DNA from: Casuarius casuarius
Lineage: Eukaryota > Chordata > Aves > Casuariiformes > Casuariidae
Length of the DNA stretch: 64,000 nucleotides
Assembly: GCA_003342895.1 (NCBI GenBank)
Contig: PTFA01000311.1
Location: 811,804 to 875,803, forward strand
Direction of reading: 5' to 3'
A model generated the notes under the pieces. The model saw only the letters and a list, made by a program, of their open reading frames with translations. It was not told where the DNA came from and did not search any database. Both the position numbers and the translations under genes were made by a program. The stretch's first letter is position 1; each line of letters begins with the position of its first letter. This document shows, in pieces, positions 11,266 through 23,718 of this stretch.

Positions 11266-13354
11266 CTGTCCTTCCTGATTTAGGACCATCAGTTCTTCAG
11301 AAGAAGGTTGTCTCTCACTGTATCTAGCACAGTGCAGCTCTGGTATCACTGGAGCCCAAGGTACTACAGTGATATAAATAACAGTGGAGGTCTGCACCAT
11401 CACTTTATAAGGCAATGTCCAATTCTCTGAAGTTAGGATGACTTGTCCTCCTGGAACTACGTTCCTACCCATTTATTTGGCTCCTATTGCTTTGAAACAC
11501 ACATTTCCTTAGGAAAAAAAGAAAATATGGCTTCAATCAATCTAAAGTATCAAATTGTCCTTTGAAGGAAGCAGGTCTGTTATAGAATCTCTTAAGATAA
11601 CTTCCACCAACAGAGTTATCAGAGACATCACTAAGACAGGGACAACAAAAATACCCTTGCATAAGTTAACTTTCTAAAAGGGCTCCCCGGGTGAGCAATC
11701 ATTAAAGTTTTTAAGACCTCTGGATCCCACAGGCAGAGAACTCAGAAATGTAAAGGACATAATTTTCATTATAAATTGTAAGCATACAAGTCTGATTTTA
11801 ATCCTTCCTGAGGTCAGTGGTGTAATTCCCCTCAACTTCTCGAAGGCTTTTCTAAGCTGCAGATTTTTTTTTAAGTTTCTGAATTTTTCTGAACTTTCGC
11901 TTCTGAAATATAGGTTTGAAAATATTAACATTTCTATGTCAGTGTAACCGCCACAGTTACTTGTATTCTGTATAAGACACGCAGTAATTTGGTATTATAT
12001 AATCGTGAGTTATCCTCAGAATTTTCTTCCTCATAAAGGTCACAGTACGCAACTGCAAGAAAGAACTTTTGTTTCAATGTTCATGTTACTGCTGTGCCAG
12101 TCTCCTCCTGGACTGATATGAGCTCTGAAATTAGAAAATTACCATCCTTATCTTTCTGCCCATACTCTAAGTTTTGAGACAGATTCCAGAATCCCTGATA
12201 TTTTTTTATATTACATATTGCAGAATTGAGTTTCTCAGTTCAGCTGTCTTCTTTTGTCCAGATTAATACCTTGAAGTTGCAACCAACATATCCCCTTTAC
12301 TGACTCTGGATAGTGGCAGATTATGTTGCTTAGAAAATCCATCTAAATCCCCATCACTGTGACATGAGAGATTTAGACTTGAAGGGGTAGTAGTCCATTG
12401 CATATACATGGTAAGGTTTACAGTTTGTATGGATCAGTACATTGAATGTTCTCTACCAGTGAATTCCTTCAATTTATCCTTCACTCACTGAGCTTTACAA
12501 ATATTTTCTCTGTTATTAATTGTTATTCATTAGCTATGAAGCAAATGTTCTTTCAATTTCACCTTTATTTCCAGTGTAATCTCCCCCCCGTACAACAGCA
12601 GTCTCTTATTTTTTCATGCTTGGTATACATATCTTGGAAAATGCGTTTATCTACAGAGTCACACAGAATATCACAATTTATAACAGTGTGCTTAATTCTT
12701 TGGAACCAAACTGAGCACTAACTGCCTTGAGCTGTTTGGTGGGAAATTAGATTTGTGCTAAACAGCTTAATCCTCTGGGGAGTGCAAAATAAACTATATG
12801 TGGCAATTTTATGATTTTCAGAACTTCAAGATGACTATATTTTTATTACTATCACCAAGCTCAGATGTCACTAGGAAAATGTTGTCATTATCTAAGATAT
12901 TTCTACATATCCTTGTCCCAGAATGGATTCAAATATCTAAGTGGGGGTGGGGGGGAATTACAAAACATCTCCAATTTAAAATACTTAAAATATGGAAGGA
13001 AGGAAAGAAAGGAGGACTATTTGGGAGCAGTTTGCTTTAAATCTTAGCTTTCAGATAAATCTACAACAGTAAATGAGCCTCATTTTCAGATGAGCAAGCT
13101 AGAAGTAAAAACTAATAATTGAAATGTAGAAAAGCTCTTTCACCTTACTCCCTTTCCAAACTGCAGTGAAAGGATATATCTGTTAAATCCATGCTTTCTT
13201 GAATGCATGCCACTACCCAAGCCATGTCAGAGAGGGGGAAAGGGACAAAGAAAAGATGCTAAAATTATTTATGCTCAACCATTTGAATGGGCATTCCAGC
13301 TGACACCACACTAATTCTGAATAATAGCCACACTTGTCTGGACAAGAGCCCCTT
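11266..13354. other. Noncoding stretch, no gene recognised
   Basis: Open frames up to 91 codons show no domain or splice context. A G run with one interruption lies near 12942-12956. A small perfect inverted repeat (CTTGTC-TG-GACAAG) sits at 13333-13346. Nothing else stands out. Confidence 0.55.
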
Positions 13355-13680
13355 ATTTAAATTTCCAAATGCTGTTAATAAAATATGATAATGCAATCCA
13401 ATTAGCTATTTCAGCAAGACTTGATATTAGCAAATCTTTTACTGCAGGATAAAGTGCCATCACCATTATGAAATTTCATAAAATATCATGGCAAAAAATA
13501 TATATTTACAATAGAAGGGACAATAGAAATTGTTAATGAGATGATGAAGCTTTTGGAGCAGTAATTATGTGGCTAAAAGGCCGTTATTGTCACTCAGCGC
13601 TTCCAAGGCAGGTCTCTCCATTGCTGTGGTATCTCTGTGCTGAACAAGCAAATGAGATCTGTATTGCAATGTTTTGTGCT
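13355..13680. promoter_or_regulatory. Candidate conserved enhancer-like noncoding element
   Basis: The sequence is free of repeats and dense in homeodomain-type and related words: TAATAA, AATTAG, TTAATGAG and AGTAATTATG (near 13560). These are mixed with GC-balanced non-repetitive words, a texture typical of deeply conserved developmental enhancers. No alignment was available, so this is recognition by composition only. An ancient neutral stretch would look similar in part. Confidence 0.25.
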
Positions 13681-13981
13681 AAATTCACAGATGATTCTGC
13701 CCTTTACCCTGCTCAGAACTGACAGTTTTCTTGTCTTTAACAATGTTGTGGAAAGATAAAATACGCAATGGAAGAATCTGGATTTGCCAACTAACTCAGC
13801 ATGACTGCCAAGTTATTTTAGTCCCATTATGAAAATATAGGAACCTATCTCTCTTTGTGCTGAAAGTAGCAGAGTTTGAATAATGCTGTATTGCTTTAGT
13901 CTGATGAACAGGCAAGCTTGACCCATCTGTCCAATTGCTGTTGCCAGATATTGGCTTCTGTGGGGCTCAGAAAAAAAAATG

Positions 13982-14050
13982 TATATATATGTGTGTGTGT
14001 CTGTGTGTCTGTGTGTCTGTGTGTGCGCGCGCGCGTGTGTGTGTGTGTGT
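13982..14050. repeat. TA/TG/TCTG/CG compound microsatellite with a CG core
   Basis: It starts with a short TA block, then a TG tract broken by four CTG-type interruptions. A (GC)5 core lies at about 14025-14034, flanked by GT on both sides. Alternating CG within TG is the strongest Z-DNA-forming sequence class. An open (CG)5 run surviving in a CpG-depleted vertebrate genome is unusual. Confidence 0.95.
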
Positions 14051-15024
14051 ATCAGTGACATGGGGAAAAACACTGCTCCCAAAAACTGGGTTAAAATTTA
14101 ACTTGGGTGGAATAATCCAAGAAGCTACACATTTAGGTGTTTTTTTAATGATAATCAGCAAGTAAAGCAAAAATCTCTGCAAAGGCTCCACAAAGTCCTC
14201 ACAGGACTTTTCACATTTTATAGTCCTTGCCAGTAAACATGTTTTCAAATAACTGGAGCTTTTTCTAGGATTAGCTGTAACTGGGATTCATGTCATAAAG
14301 TAGAATTATGCTTGAGCCTGCTGTGACAGAGAACTAGGAAGAACTGAGAAAGAAAGACAAAAGTTAGGATAAGCTGAGATGTCTAATATATCATGGTTAA
14401 GTGAATAGATCTGGAGATCCTTATAAAGCTGAAAATCTAAATAACAATGAGGAAAAAACATGTTCTAGTAGGGTTTCAAGGGATTAGATATACCATAAAA
14501 ATTTGGGTCTGTATAAACCTGGACTTCTAACCCAGTGCCTTTCTTGATAAGAGATTTGAAGAGCCAGATGCTGTCCTCATACAGGGTGACTAATTATGGA
14601 GACTAATATACTAAAGCTCTAATAAGGGCTATTGGCAAGTAATTACCTCCATTAATATTTTTTGTACTCACATCACTGTAAATCATTGTTAAATGATGCC
14701 CTTTCCTGTCAGATGCATAGCTACTATGGTAGTGGTTTTCATAAAGCCACTTTTTAATTTTGGGAAAGGGAGATACAGTCTCCTGAAAAGCACAAACATT
14801 TAATAAGACCAAGAACATTACCTGTACTGTGTATGTAGATTGAAATTATCAACCCATCCAAGTTGCTGAGCAGCCAGGAGTTAAAACAGATTAAGTGGAT
14901 TTCACTCTGCAATGTATAATGGAACTGACTTCTCCCCAGTGGCCAGTAAGTCTCCAGAGGTTTCCATTAACTTCTCTTTGCTGCTGATAAGACCTAGAAG
15001 AAGAAACGTTGCCCAGCTGATAAT
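14051..15024. other. Noncoding stretch, no gene recognised
   Basis: Open frames are 76-93 codons at most and partly read through the adjacent microsatellite (Thr-His and Cys-Val runs), so they are artefacts of it. No repeats or regulatory motifs of note. Confidence 0.6.
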
Positions 15025-15178
15025 AAAAAAAGTTTGGTTATCTTTCTAGGCTTTTTTAAATTATTTTAACCATTTGGTTATTGTTTTTATTATTATACAT
15101 TACCATTTAATAAATGGATATCATATGTTACAATATTTTGATAAAATTAAATAATCATATTATTAAAATATGATTAGG
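15025..15178. other. Very AT-rich tract with a 10-bp inverted repeat
   Basis: Roughly 80-85% A+T by eye. Bases 15152-15161 and 15167-15176 are exact reverse complements (TAATCATATT / AATATGATTA) around a 5-base centre. Such tracts are easily unwound and may act as matrix-attachment-like DNA, but no function is shown. Confidence 0.7.
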
Positions 15179-18100
15179 AAGAGACGCAGTCCCTACAAAA
15201 TCGATGTTCATTGACATAGCTTGAATTTCAATGTCTGGAAATGGGAAAAGGGGACATTTGTACAGCTGCAACCACAACCAACCACTCAATATTGATCATT
15301 CCCATTGAATTCTTATGCCCTTTCTATAGCTTCAGTACTTGTTTGAATCTCTTTCTGATATCAGTAAGACTGCTTATTAAGCAGGATACAATCCAATTAA
15401 AAAGATCAGGAAAGAACAATTTCCACTAACAGAGAAAATAATAAGAATTGAAACTGCATCATTCAAATTGCAGGTCTTCATTTGGGCAATTTTATTGAGA
15501 TTATGCATGTCTCTGCAAATTTGGACAGTTGCAGAAGTTGATCATTTCCAATACAGAAACCCTTTTTTTTCTTTTGGAGATTTAAATTTTTCTAAATCTC
15601 TATGCATATTTAACTCTAAGTAGTTTTAGGATGAATAAACTTACTTATTATATGTAATGTTTTCTATGGAGCTTTACCTCAGGCTTGGTCTTAAATATTT
15701 CTTCTGATTAGATTTCACTGTTTCTACCATACTTCAGTAAATTTTGTTATTACTTCTTCAGGTAATTTTCTCCTCTCTTTAAACATTATTTTCCATTCTT
15801 TCACCTTACACATGTGTTGCAAAATTCCATACAATGCTCTTCACAGAAAGAAGAGCTATTCCTCCTGTTTTTTCTATTGTGGAAACACAACACTGGTACT
15901 GCAAACTGAGGGAGGAGCAAACTAAAGGTGAAGGGGATTTCAGTCCTCTAATGTGTCCCCAGTTTGAAGCAGAGAGTTATTTCCCTTCAGATTCTTTGGT
16001 CCTTAACTTCCTTTAGAACTCACAAATACCAGAACTTCTAAGAGCTCATTGGCAGAAATGAATCTGTATGTTCCAGTAAATCCTATTATTTTATCTTGGA
16101 TCCATCATTCTGATTGTGCCTTCTCTATGTGTTTTGAATAAAGGGCCTTAAGATGACCAAGATGACCATCTTTTTGTCATCAGTTTCTCTGGAATTGGAG
16201 GATGCAATATTGACGAACTGTCACAAGACAGTTCTCACTCAGATATTGATAGGTCCAATATAACAAGAAAATCAGGAACTGAGAATTGAGTAAAAACATT
16301 TCCATTTTTTAGTCTTTCAGAAGGAGTTCTCCATTCTATATATTTTTCTTTTTATTTTGTGAGAACCGTATGGTTTTTATGTGTTTTATTGTGTTTTAAT
16401 ATCATCTGTATGTGATCACGGGAATAAGCACAGAAGTCTCACCCCTAAACGCTGTGCACTTTTTGGGTAACTAGATAAACGTCTGAAACTACAGTCTGGT
16501 CCTGAAGACAGCAACAGCAACTACTAGAATTTGAAATATAAATAAATACTAAGTAGATATACCAGGATATTGAAGTATTTAGTATATTTTCTCAATGGGG
16601 TTTACAAAGACACCTAGTGGGATTTGAGATGCCTCTACTGCCACTGTATTTCAAATGGAGAGGGACAAATGACGCCATATCTAGGTTAAAAATGTAGCAC
16701 AGCCCCATAGGAATGGATCTGTAGGCCAAAACCTTTGATGCTGAGGACCTCCTGACATCCACACTACGTGAATTGCATGGAAATTTCCATCAGATTACCT
16801 CCAGCCTGGTCTGGCAGACTGAGGGCCCACTGGTATTTCATGTGTACAGCTCATCAGAAAGGTCATCGACAGCTCATCTTCTCACTTAGACCCATCAGAA
16901 AGGTTCGTTTTGTGCACTCTTGGGCCACCCAGGCACAGGAAGGTAGGCAATCAGGAGAGTCACTTCAAAAGCACAGTCTTAGCCAAGCCAACCTAACTGC
17001 TAACGTAGACGCACCTAACTCTCTTTGGCACTTTTGTAGCTCTTACTGATCACTCCTCTCTGAACCCAGGCAGGTGAATATGTTTGTGAATCCAACCCTA
17101 AATTTCAGTCTGTGCTTTGTGAGTTCAAAAGAGAAGCACAATTTCAGGCATCCTTTCAGATCGCTTCCTAGGTGAAGTCCAGAGTGTACATATGTCACAT
17201 ATGCAATGCTCTTGAAACATGAAGAAAATGAGCATTTCGGGAAACTGCCATGGGGTTAGTCCTGAAAGAAACTGTATAAATGTTTGTTTTAAATCACTTA
17301 TTAAAAAACGCAAATTATTTCAATAACTTTCTAAAAACAAAAGCTACTATTTTTCTCACCAAGTAAATTTAACGGTTAATTTCACCCATCCTAAATATGA
17401 CAGTCTCAAGCAGGCAAAAGTGATAGACGTAGGGGCAGGATATAAAATGCTTACCCTGGAAAGGAGATGGGGATTCAGGCAATGTTCAGAGAGAACATTT
17501 TTTCCTTATTTCCTCAACTAGCTTTTTTCCAGAACAGAAATAGGAGTAAATTCTAATATGCTCAGAAGAAATCTGGCTGTCTTAGCAGTCAGGGCCAGAC
17601 TTAAAAACATATTTAAATGCGTAAAGATAGCAAAGAGTGCTTGGAAGGAATTATTTAATTCCTGCGCACATTAGGACCCTAACTCAGGAGACACTTTGGG
17701 GGAATCTCCCAGAGGCTGAATGCTAGTTTAAGTGTGCTCACTTGCTAGTTACTTGGATCGCGAGTGCTGCAAACAGTCTGTTCTGGAGGAAGGAATCCTC
17801 AGAGAGAAAACACTGTTTTGACTAACTTCCCCATTCCTCACAGCAAGCGAGAACAGATGGGGCCCATCACACACAGCAAAAGAAACGGATAGGGACAGGG
17901 GTCTCCTTTGGGGAGGAGCCACCTGCTCCACATCCCTTCAGTCTTCTGTCTCTGGGGGACTGCTGAGTCCTCCAAAGAGTGAAGACCCAGTTCTTCTCTC
18001 ACAGCGCTTACACACAGACAGTTTTGGACTGGCTTGACTTAAATCAGTGCTTATTGAAATGGTCTATAGGATGCTCTATGAACTAAATGGCTTTGCCTAT

Positions 18101-21100
18101 GTCCCTTCAGCAGAAGAAACTTGGCTTTAAAATTTTCTCCCCTGCCCTTCATTTATCATTCAGAATCTTTGGCTACTTATGAACAAAGGAGAATATACAT
18201 AACTGCAATCAATTTATGAGATGTATTTGAGTATTAATCATTTCATATATGTCAAAACACATTTTGGAAGCTGGCCAAAACTGTATATAAATTTCTGTAA
18301 TTTTAAAGAGTAACAGCAGCAAACTGCTAAACACTATGCTACAGCAATGTGCTTCTAACATATATTTTTTCTTCAAGATCCTGATTTAAATTCAGGTTTA
18401 TCAATAAAAAATGCTACCAAAGCAGTGTTGAAATTTTAATTTCCTTTTGAAATAAAGGTCTTTTCTAGGTAGAGCTGGAGTTGCTTGCTTCTGAACACTC
18501 CCTACTTTCATTATACAGAGTTTTTTCTTACAGCTGCTAAATCCTATTTTCACAAGAAAAAAAAAAAGCAATTTTGCACCTCTAATGATCAAAGCAGCAT
18601 AATTTAGGCCTTTATTGTGTCAGTCATGAATTGTCTTTCTTGTGAGCTCACAATGTCATAATATTCTTTTTGATTAATGAGGATCCTACAATTACAGGGT
18701 AGGAACCGTCATGCTGTACTGCAGAGGCTGTCTAAAGGCAAAAATTGCAGTTAATGCTAATGCATTACCAAAGAGTTAGGGGTGGAATTATTACTGTCAC
18801 TAAATCGAAAGGGTCTGCATCCGGAAGACTGATAGCTTTTGTAGTTTCTGGAATGCAATTCTAGGCAGTAGATGAACTTTCACATGGGACCTCTTAAATT
18901 CCCTCTCCCCTTTTGTGGGCTTAATATCATTGCACACATTATCTGGAATACCTCTGTCGACCTAGGAGACTGGCAGATGAGGACGGAAGCCTTTGAATGC
19001 AAAACAAAAGAGGCCCAGCAAAAGCTAGCCAGAGTAAGTGGAATTCTATCACACATATAATAACCAGTTTCAGGCCTCCCAGTACAATTAGCTTCCATCA
19101 TACAGGTTAGCAGCAGCGGAAGGGTGAGGTACATGGAGGCAGAGGACTTCACCTTACAATAACACTGGTGAAAGGCAAAACCAAATCAGACCAATAACTC
19201 TTTAAATTAATCCTTATAGCGTTGCAGGCTATTTGCTTCCTTGTTACTGCTAGTTGCTAACAATACATTTTCCCAACTGTCTTTACTGAAAAAGGCCATT
19301 TCACAAAATGGTATGCCTTGCAATACAGCCAAGATCCCTGTTTTTTGTCCTGGTGTCCAGACACCGACTCCTGCTGTAGAAACTCCAGGATGTTTTTTGA
19401 AGGGTCTCTGTGACTTAGATAACTTAATCCCATGACTAAGTGACAGAGGCACCTGAAAATTTCAAATGTTGCTTACATACTTTTTAAATACTACTTCCCA
19501 CAGTTTCAGAGAGAGTAGTCCAGACTTTCTACTGTTTATTATTTTTCCACATCACTCAGTAATACAAGTATACTGAAGATCAAAACCATAGGACTCAAAA
19601 TTTGAAAACCAATTTTTTCCCTTTAGAAAATAAATACTCAGGGTGGGAATGATTAATAGGGAGTGGCACCAGTGATGTAAAAAACAAAGTCCCTTTGATG
19701 CTGCACATTCTGAACACAGTCTTGTGCCTTGAACTCGCCTCTTTTGTCACATCTTTGTATTTAATTTCACCCCAGTAAGATGTATCATGTTTGAACAACT
19801 CAAGTGAGGAAGCTCATTCCAACTTCCAATATGTCAATGCTATTAACTGAACACATGTTTTACAGTGGAAGAGACTGGCTGATGTAGCAGCTCGGTCATT
19901 ATTCAGCAGACAGACATCCAGCTGAAAGCCATTAACCCAGAGAGAACAAACGACTGCTCTCAGCCTCTGTCCCTTCAAGTTTATCCTGCCAGGACAGAAC
20001 AGCACCTAACCCCACATCACAGTTCCCTTTCACAAGAAGACCTTTCCTTATAAAAAAGCATCCCTCCAAATTAGCAAATTATTTTACATATTCCCCCTAA
20101 CTTGGAAAGGCAACACAGATTTAGCAAAATGCTTCTAGAGACCTAGGAGAAAACATGAGGAAATAATAGCTTAGGGCAAAAGCAAACCAATTACATAATC
20201 AATTTTCTACCATCTGAGAAGCTTCAGGCATTAGGGAGGGGAAGAAGGAACAGAAACATTTAGCCTACCACAAGCCTTTGAAGTTCTCGATTAAAAGTAA
20301 CAGTATGTGATATGCAGGTGGTAAAGAGACTGCATGATTCAGTAGCATTTTGCAGCTTTAATTTCTATGACATTTTTATTACCCAGAATGCTGCAATATT
20401 TTAGGCACATTTAATGATCTAATAATGATCTCAATCAAATATCAGGCTTGGTAAGTAAATAAAATACTCAGCTGTATGAAATACTGAAGCTCCCAACATC
20501 AGTTAGAGTTTAGCACCTAACTGAACTGGCCTAACAATATAATGGACTGGTTCATTTTACATGGCAAACATATCAGAAGAAAAATTCACACTAGAAACTC
20601 TTAACAACTCAATATATTCCATGCAACAAATGAGTCCTATCTAGTGTGAAGTACTAATAGATTTTCCCATTGGATTTCTTTTCTCAGAAGCAATTTCATG
20701 TAAATGGCACTTGGGTAGTTGAATAATCCCCTACATTTCTCAATGTCATCTGGCAATACAAACTATTGTTTTGAAAATGTAAATTGAGGTTTTCATTTTC
20801 CAATACTCTTCAGATCCAGTTCTCTCAGAACAGAGAAAGTCAGACAGAAAAAGTATTCAAAAAGCAGGAACAAACATAAGGACTTCACAGTGACTGAGGC
20901 TAAGAGCTGATCTGTTTCAGAGCCCTATTTCTGATAACTGGCAGTAGTGACTGTCTAGAGAGGAGTATAAGCAATGGAACATGACTAATAATCTTTATCC
21001 TGGCCTGTCATCCACACGTCACTCATCAGCAGATTAAGACTTCCTGAGCCAAAAGCTGTATTCAGGGCAACGGTCAGTAGCTGCTGATGGGTCTCGTCTC

Positions 21101-21854
21101 TATGAATTTGTCTGTCCTCTTTTTGAATCTATTTTGAGGAAGGATTCATGCATCAAAAGCAATAAGCAAGGAGTATGCGCTTTGGGGCAGACCCCCACAA
21201 ATGCCCATTATCAGAACTCCACTGAATTCAGTCAAGCCCTTCAGTGTCTAGCCCATCAAGCACCTGACATTTATGCTTTTTTTAGTTTCAGACTTCTCTG
21301 GGATACAATGGCTTAGATGCAGATGAGCTGCCCCTGCCCTATTGCTAGTGCTTTTGCACCAGAACAACCTTCACTGACACACAACTCTGCATTTGGGAAA
21401 AAACATTAGGTGCCATGACCTTGTGAAATACAGCCTTTCTTCCTTTGTTAGCTAAAGTGACAGCACAGACTTCTATCTGCCCTGTTAATGTTAATCCAGT
21501 TTTTATTTGCATCTAGGAGACAACAGTCCCAGCATTAGAAAGCACTCACAAAATCATCTCTAAAGGTATTGTTAGAAGCTAATTCTCAGCTAAGAACCGC
21601 TTCCTGTGTTCACCAAAGTCAGTGGAAATTTCTTGTTATTTGCAGGCCTGTCATGGGCAGCAACACCTATGCTCAGTGAGTAGAAGTGATCCATGTCTGC
21701 TCCATTCTTGGCCTCTATATTCATCATCCTCATTCCATAACACAGATGTTCATGCTTACGGACCGAAATTGCATTCCCTCACATTGCTCAAAGGACTGAA
21801 TGCAACAGCATGAACATTCTCATTTCAGCCCCCTGTTGTTGCAGACAATCATCC
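15179..21854. other. Noncoding stretch, no gene recognised
   Basis: About 6.7 kb with open frames up to 93 codons (16768-17049) and no recognisable domain. A 9-bp direct duplication (AAGATGACC twice) lies at 16150-16167. A partial CTCF-like word (CACCTAGTGG) ends at 16620. About 20160-20460 is repeat-free, with TAAT-containing words, and could be a conserved noncoding element. I see no transposon that can be placed with confidence. Confidence 0.55.
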
Positions 21855-22065
21855 TGAACGATCCCATGCAGAAGTTTATCAAGTTTCATCTCTAAAAACT
21901 GTCAACCATCTCATTCCACTATTCTTCTGAAGGCTGTTCCACAACCTTCTGTAGTCTGATTGCTATTCCAGATGGTTAGAAACTGTCTTCTAATTATCAG
22001 CCTAAATTTATTCATGGGATCCATTTGTTCTTCTGCCAGTATTGTTCTGTAGCAACAAATTTTAG
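21855..22065 (-). repeat. CR1/L3-class LINE fragment (antisense)
   Basis: Read on the plus strand it gives the antisense of a CR1-type body. Landmarks are 'ggctgttccacaac' (about 21932), 'ttagaaactgtcttctaatt' (21976-21995), 'cagcctaaatttattcatgg' (21999-22018) and 'ccatttgttcttctgccag' (22021-22039). These words and their order match the familiar conserved antisense stretch of old amniote CR1/L3 copies. The fragment is short and 5'-truncated, as most CR1 copies are. It supports a sauropsid or other amniote origin. Confidence 0.65.
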
Positions 22066-22179
22066 TCACTACTGAGTTGGGTTTGGATCTGCAAGTTGGT
22101 AACCTAAAGATAAAAGAATCATTGTCTTGCATTTATTTATGAACTATCTAATTCCCCTATACTTGTTTTTTTAATAGAG

Positions 22180-22500
22180 GAAGATGCATTAAAGTGGTGA
22201 GAAATATAAATAAATGTCAGTGGCATTTAAAATGATAGCTTTAAAAGTTACATAACAATTAACAGCCTTCCTAAATTATAGCTCATGCTTTAAATGATTA
22301 ATATCTAATTATCTATATATCTGTATAAGCTAATTATCTGTAGCTTGTTAAATACGTAAATGTTCTACAAAAGCTTCATTCATTAATAATAGAGTAATTA
22401 AAAATTTATCAATAATGTACTTTGAGTTAATTACATAGAAAATATATTTATCGCATATATTAGCCAGATGAACTGATTTGGCTTATTAGAAGATGCCTTT
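22180..22500. promoter_or_regulatory. AT-rich, TAATTA-dense enhancer-like element
   Basis: Repeated TAATTA/ATTA words occur (for example near 22306, 22331, 22396 and 22429), separated by varied rather than simple-repeat sequence, at about 75% A+T. This arrangement recurs in developmental enhancers bound by homeodomain factors. It follows the CR1 fragment directly. The call rests on motif density only, and AT-rich neutral DNA also yields such motifs. Confidence 0.25.
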
Positions 22501-23688
22501 TAATTCTACTGGTGACTTTTTTTTTTTTAAAATACGTGAGCTTTCTGCTGAGCTTGACCTCTATCCCTCCCAGGAGCCACAGACTCCTGCTCTGCAGTCA
22601 GCACTTGCCTGTTCTCATTTTCCATTGTAAGCAGCTGTCCTTCATTCAGCCATCTACCTTCCTTTCCAAGCAGTCCCTGTTCACCTTCTTGACCTTCCTG
22701 TATGACTGACGGATTCACAGAAAAGAGCTGAACTGGGCCAGCTCCCAACTTACGTAAAGGAAAGCTGGGCCAGACAGCACAGAAGAACCACAATCACTGC
22801 CATTCTCCCAAGAGTATGTTCTCCTGCACTCACAGCTTCAGGTCCCTCCTCATCCTCAGCAGCAGAAGCAGAAGTCTGTATAGGAGGATGGCAGAAAATG
22901 GCTGTTCAGGAAGCACAAAGAACTTAAACCTTGCTTTCTGACATGGGTGAAGCAGGCTGCTTCCTACCACTACCAAGAGAGGAAGCTATTTGCTTCCATT
23001 TGATTTTGTTGCATATTACTTTAAAACAATTATTCATGGTCATTGAGTAAGTCACAGGTACCTGGAGTTTGTCAGGAAACAAAACCTGAAGCGCTCATCC
23101 CAAACAATGACTTTGTCTATCAAACAAAGGTTTCTCCAGTCCTCAGGCAGAAAACAAAATCAGTACCAAACACATTAAACAGCATGTACCCTCCCATGGC
23201 TGCTTAGATACTTGAAGCACAAAAAATAATGAGTAGCAAAGTCAGACAGGCTGACTTAAAGCTTGAATCCATTAGAGCTTAGAGGCTGGAACCATTCCTG
23301 CCAAAAAGCAAGAAACCCCACTGGCAGTAATCTTTATATTTTTGCTTTACAGGTTATGCAAGATTTTTGCTTCCACACCAAAAAGAAAAAAAATGGCAAC
23401 TCTATCACACTATTTCCCTGGGATCCACTCCAATACCTGTTGGAGACAATAGAAAGGATTTTGCTCTGCTTTAAATTAAGCCAAAACATCCCAAGACAGG
23501 GACTGTATTGCATAAAAAAGTATATGTACAAATAGTATTTCCTTTAATTCTGACTTGCATTTGGAATAGGCCAATATATTTTTTTCATTCAAACATGCAC
23601 ACTTGAAACAGAATATTCTTAAAAGTATATCTGCATATACATCTATATGAATATATGTGTATCTAGAATTTTGCCACAGATTAGTAAT

Positions 23689-23718
23689 AAGATAAATAAT
23701 AGCAAGATAAATAATAGC
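23689..23718. repeat. 15-bp tandem duplication
   Basis: The word aagataaataatagc occurs twice head to tail with no mismatch, a recent small slippage duplication. Confidence 0.9.

Noticed and set aside
11098..11472. 124-codon minus-strand frame
   Set aside because: It overlaps the MIR relic at 11161-11265, has no domain, and its length is expected by chance.
16607..16620. CTCF-like word CACCTAGTGG
   Set aside because: Only 11 of 14 positions match and the preceding bases disagree with the consensus.
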